Assembly: GCF_910577345.1 (NCBI RefSeq)
Contig: NZ_CAJTMT010000010.1
Span: 30,757-94,756 of the forward strand
Direction of reading: 5' to 3'
DNA length: 64,000 nt
Origin: an uncultured Duncaniella sp.
GTDB lineage: Bacteria; Bacteroidota; Bacteroidia; Bacteroidales; Muribaculaceae
A model generated the notes under the pieces. That model worked only from the letters and a program-made list of their open reading frames with translations. It was not told the origin of the DNA and did no database searches. How positions within the stretch are numbered: position 1 is the stretch's first letter; each line of letters opens with the position of its first letter. Shown in pieces: positions 63,214 to 64,000 of this stretch. Made by a program: the position numbers and the translations under genes.

Positions 63214-63244
63214 CAAAGGTAGGGATTATTTACTAAACACCAAA
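63214..63244 (-). promoter_or_regulatory. Promoter of the phe/tyr operon
   Basis: On the reverse strand TTTG at 63244-63241 and TACCTTTG at 63221-63214 are 19 bases apart, matching both Bacteroidota boxes. Transcription would start near 63207, giving a leader of about 250 bases before pheA. Confidence 0.85.
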
Positions 63245-63323
63245 TATATTCACGGAAAAATTAAAAATTTTAACTGCAATAGTTGTCTCAATAGGAATCA
63301 TCAGATTAGTCTTTATGCTACGG

Positions 63324-64000
63324 TCAAATCTCAATTATCTTGTCTCTCTTGAAATCTCCGTGTTCGTTTGAGAATACATATCCGAGTTGGTTGCTGACGC
63401 ATTTCACGCCTCCAATCTCCCGGTCATTATTGCGGTGTGAATGTCCGTAAATCCAATAGTCAATAGGCAGAGATTCCATCAGAGCGTTCAAATCGGATGT
63501 GAAGGCCCCGTTGATAAGGCTTCCTTTGAACTCCTCCGCCATAAGGTCGAATGACGGCACATGATGGGTGACGACAATCTTTGTTCGGGCGTTGCTATGT
63601 TCAACACTCTTTCTGATAAACTCCACGCATTTGTCGTACTCATCATTGAATCTGTTCCATGAGAGTCTATGGTCGCCATCCCGAATCGCTCTGAAATCGG
63701 CAACTCCATGTTCCGTGAAATAAGCCTCGGAGGGTGGGATATGTGCCCAAAGTGTTGAGACTATCAAGTCGGTTTCACCGTCAAGCGAGATTACAGAGTT
63801 ATAATAAGCCTTGACATTTGCGCGTATATCCAATGTCCAGCCCTCGCATAGTTCATTTATATCAAAACTGCGGTACAGTTCATGATTGCCGGGGACAACG
63901 ATAGTCCGATTGAAGTTGCGGCTGCACCAATCCCAGAATGGATGTTCGGAATACAGTTCAGTGCCGAGATAGGCAATATCTCCGGCAAGCACAAGAATAT
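63324..64000 (-). CDS. Calcineurin-like metallophosphoesterase (partial, N-terminus outside window)
   Basis: The C-terminal 225 residues of a dinuclear metal phosphoesterase. Visible motifs are LAGDIAYLGTE (from the second metal motif), TIVVPGNHELYRSF with GNHE, KIVVTHHVPSFDLM and WIYGHSHRNND with the final histidines. The first DxH motif would lie upstream of the window edge; the frame stays open to base 64000. Bacterial members of this small cytoplasmic type act on varied phosphodiesters, so no substrate is given. G+C looks a little below that of the aromatic operon. It is transcribed towards the phe/tyr promoter region. Confidence 0.88.
   Translation of the reverse strand, partial: ILVLAGDIAYLGTELYSEHPFWDWCSRNFNRTIVVPGNHELYRSFDINELCEGWTLDIRANVKAYYNSVISLDGETDLIVSTLWAHIPPSEAYFTEHGVADFRAIRDGDHRLSWNRFNDEYDKCVEFIRKSVEHSNARTKIVVTHHVPSFDLMAEEFKGSLINGAFTSDLNALMESLPIDYWIYGHSHRNNDREIGGVKCVSNQLGYVFSNEHGDFKRDKIIEI

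Overview
The window reads as chromosome of a gut-type Bacteroidales bacterium. Evidence: two SusC/SusD pairs, a hybrid two-component regulator, glycoside-hydrolase clusters, about 50% G+C, and many promoters of the Bacteroidota form (TAnnTTTG at -7 with TTG/TTTG about 20 bases upstream) in place of Shine-Dalgarno-led genes. A Muribaculaceae-like host fits the G+C and gene content, but that is inference.

Layout. 1-12.7 kb is housekeeping: an MlaE-type permease cut by the window edge, hisS, nfo, an MFS sugar transporter, then a leftward block lysC-lysA-OPT transporter-MATE exporter, and a TPR protein. 12.8-19.95 kb is accessory: an AT-rich helicase IV-like gene with a nuclease-like insert and zinc ribbons, a VanX-like dipeptidase overlapping its stop, a triple 23-nt repeat, prfC, a DUF4160/DUF2442 pair resembling a toxin-antitoxin module, and a decayed dinD remnant. 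20-45.7 kb is a xylan-type polysaccharide utilisation locus (PUL): hybrid sensor/regulator, two GH43, tandem SusC-SusD-SusC-SusD, a surface glycan-binding lipoprotein, a GH10 xylanase interrupted by carbohydrate-binding modules, a CE1 esterase, a GH43-CBM6 and a GH5. A 383-bp element with 34-bp terminal inverted repeats lies exactly at the GH5 stop codon. 46-58.7 kb carries more glycan enzymes: a GH97-CE6 fusion, GH127, GH97, GH35 and GH28, with a catalase gene on the other strand among them. A palindrome built from IS3-type ends closes this region. 58.9-63.2 kb is a leftward phenylalanine/tyrosine operon (pheA, aminotransferase, DAHP synthase-chorismate mutase, tyrA). A partial metallophosphoesterase ends the window.

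How the genes work together. The xylan locus has the parts needed to bind and cut arabinoxylan at the surface (GH10, lipoprotein, SusD), import oligosaccharides (SusC) and remove side chains and esters (GH43, CE1). The hybrid regulator probably senses an oligosaccharide and activates the divergent genes. The second cluster adds alpha-galactose, arabinofuranose, beta-galactose and uronic-acid chemistry plus an acetyl esterase, so hemicellulose and pectin side chains may be covered.

The most striking find is the leader of the phe/tyr operon (63006-63244). A consensus promoter is followed by an 18-codon reading frame with ten Phe or Tyr codons. Its stop codon abuts a 10-base segment identical to the 3' arm of a downstream intrinsic terminator. 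This is the full logic of ribosome-mediated attenuation, in a phylum where it is little documented as far as I know.
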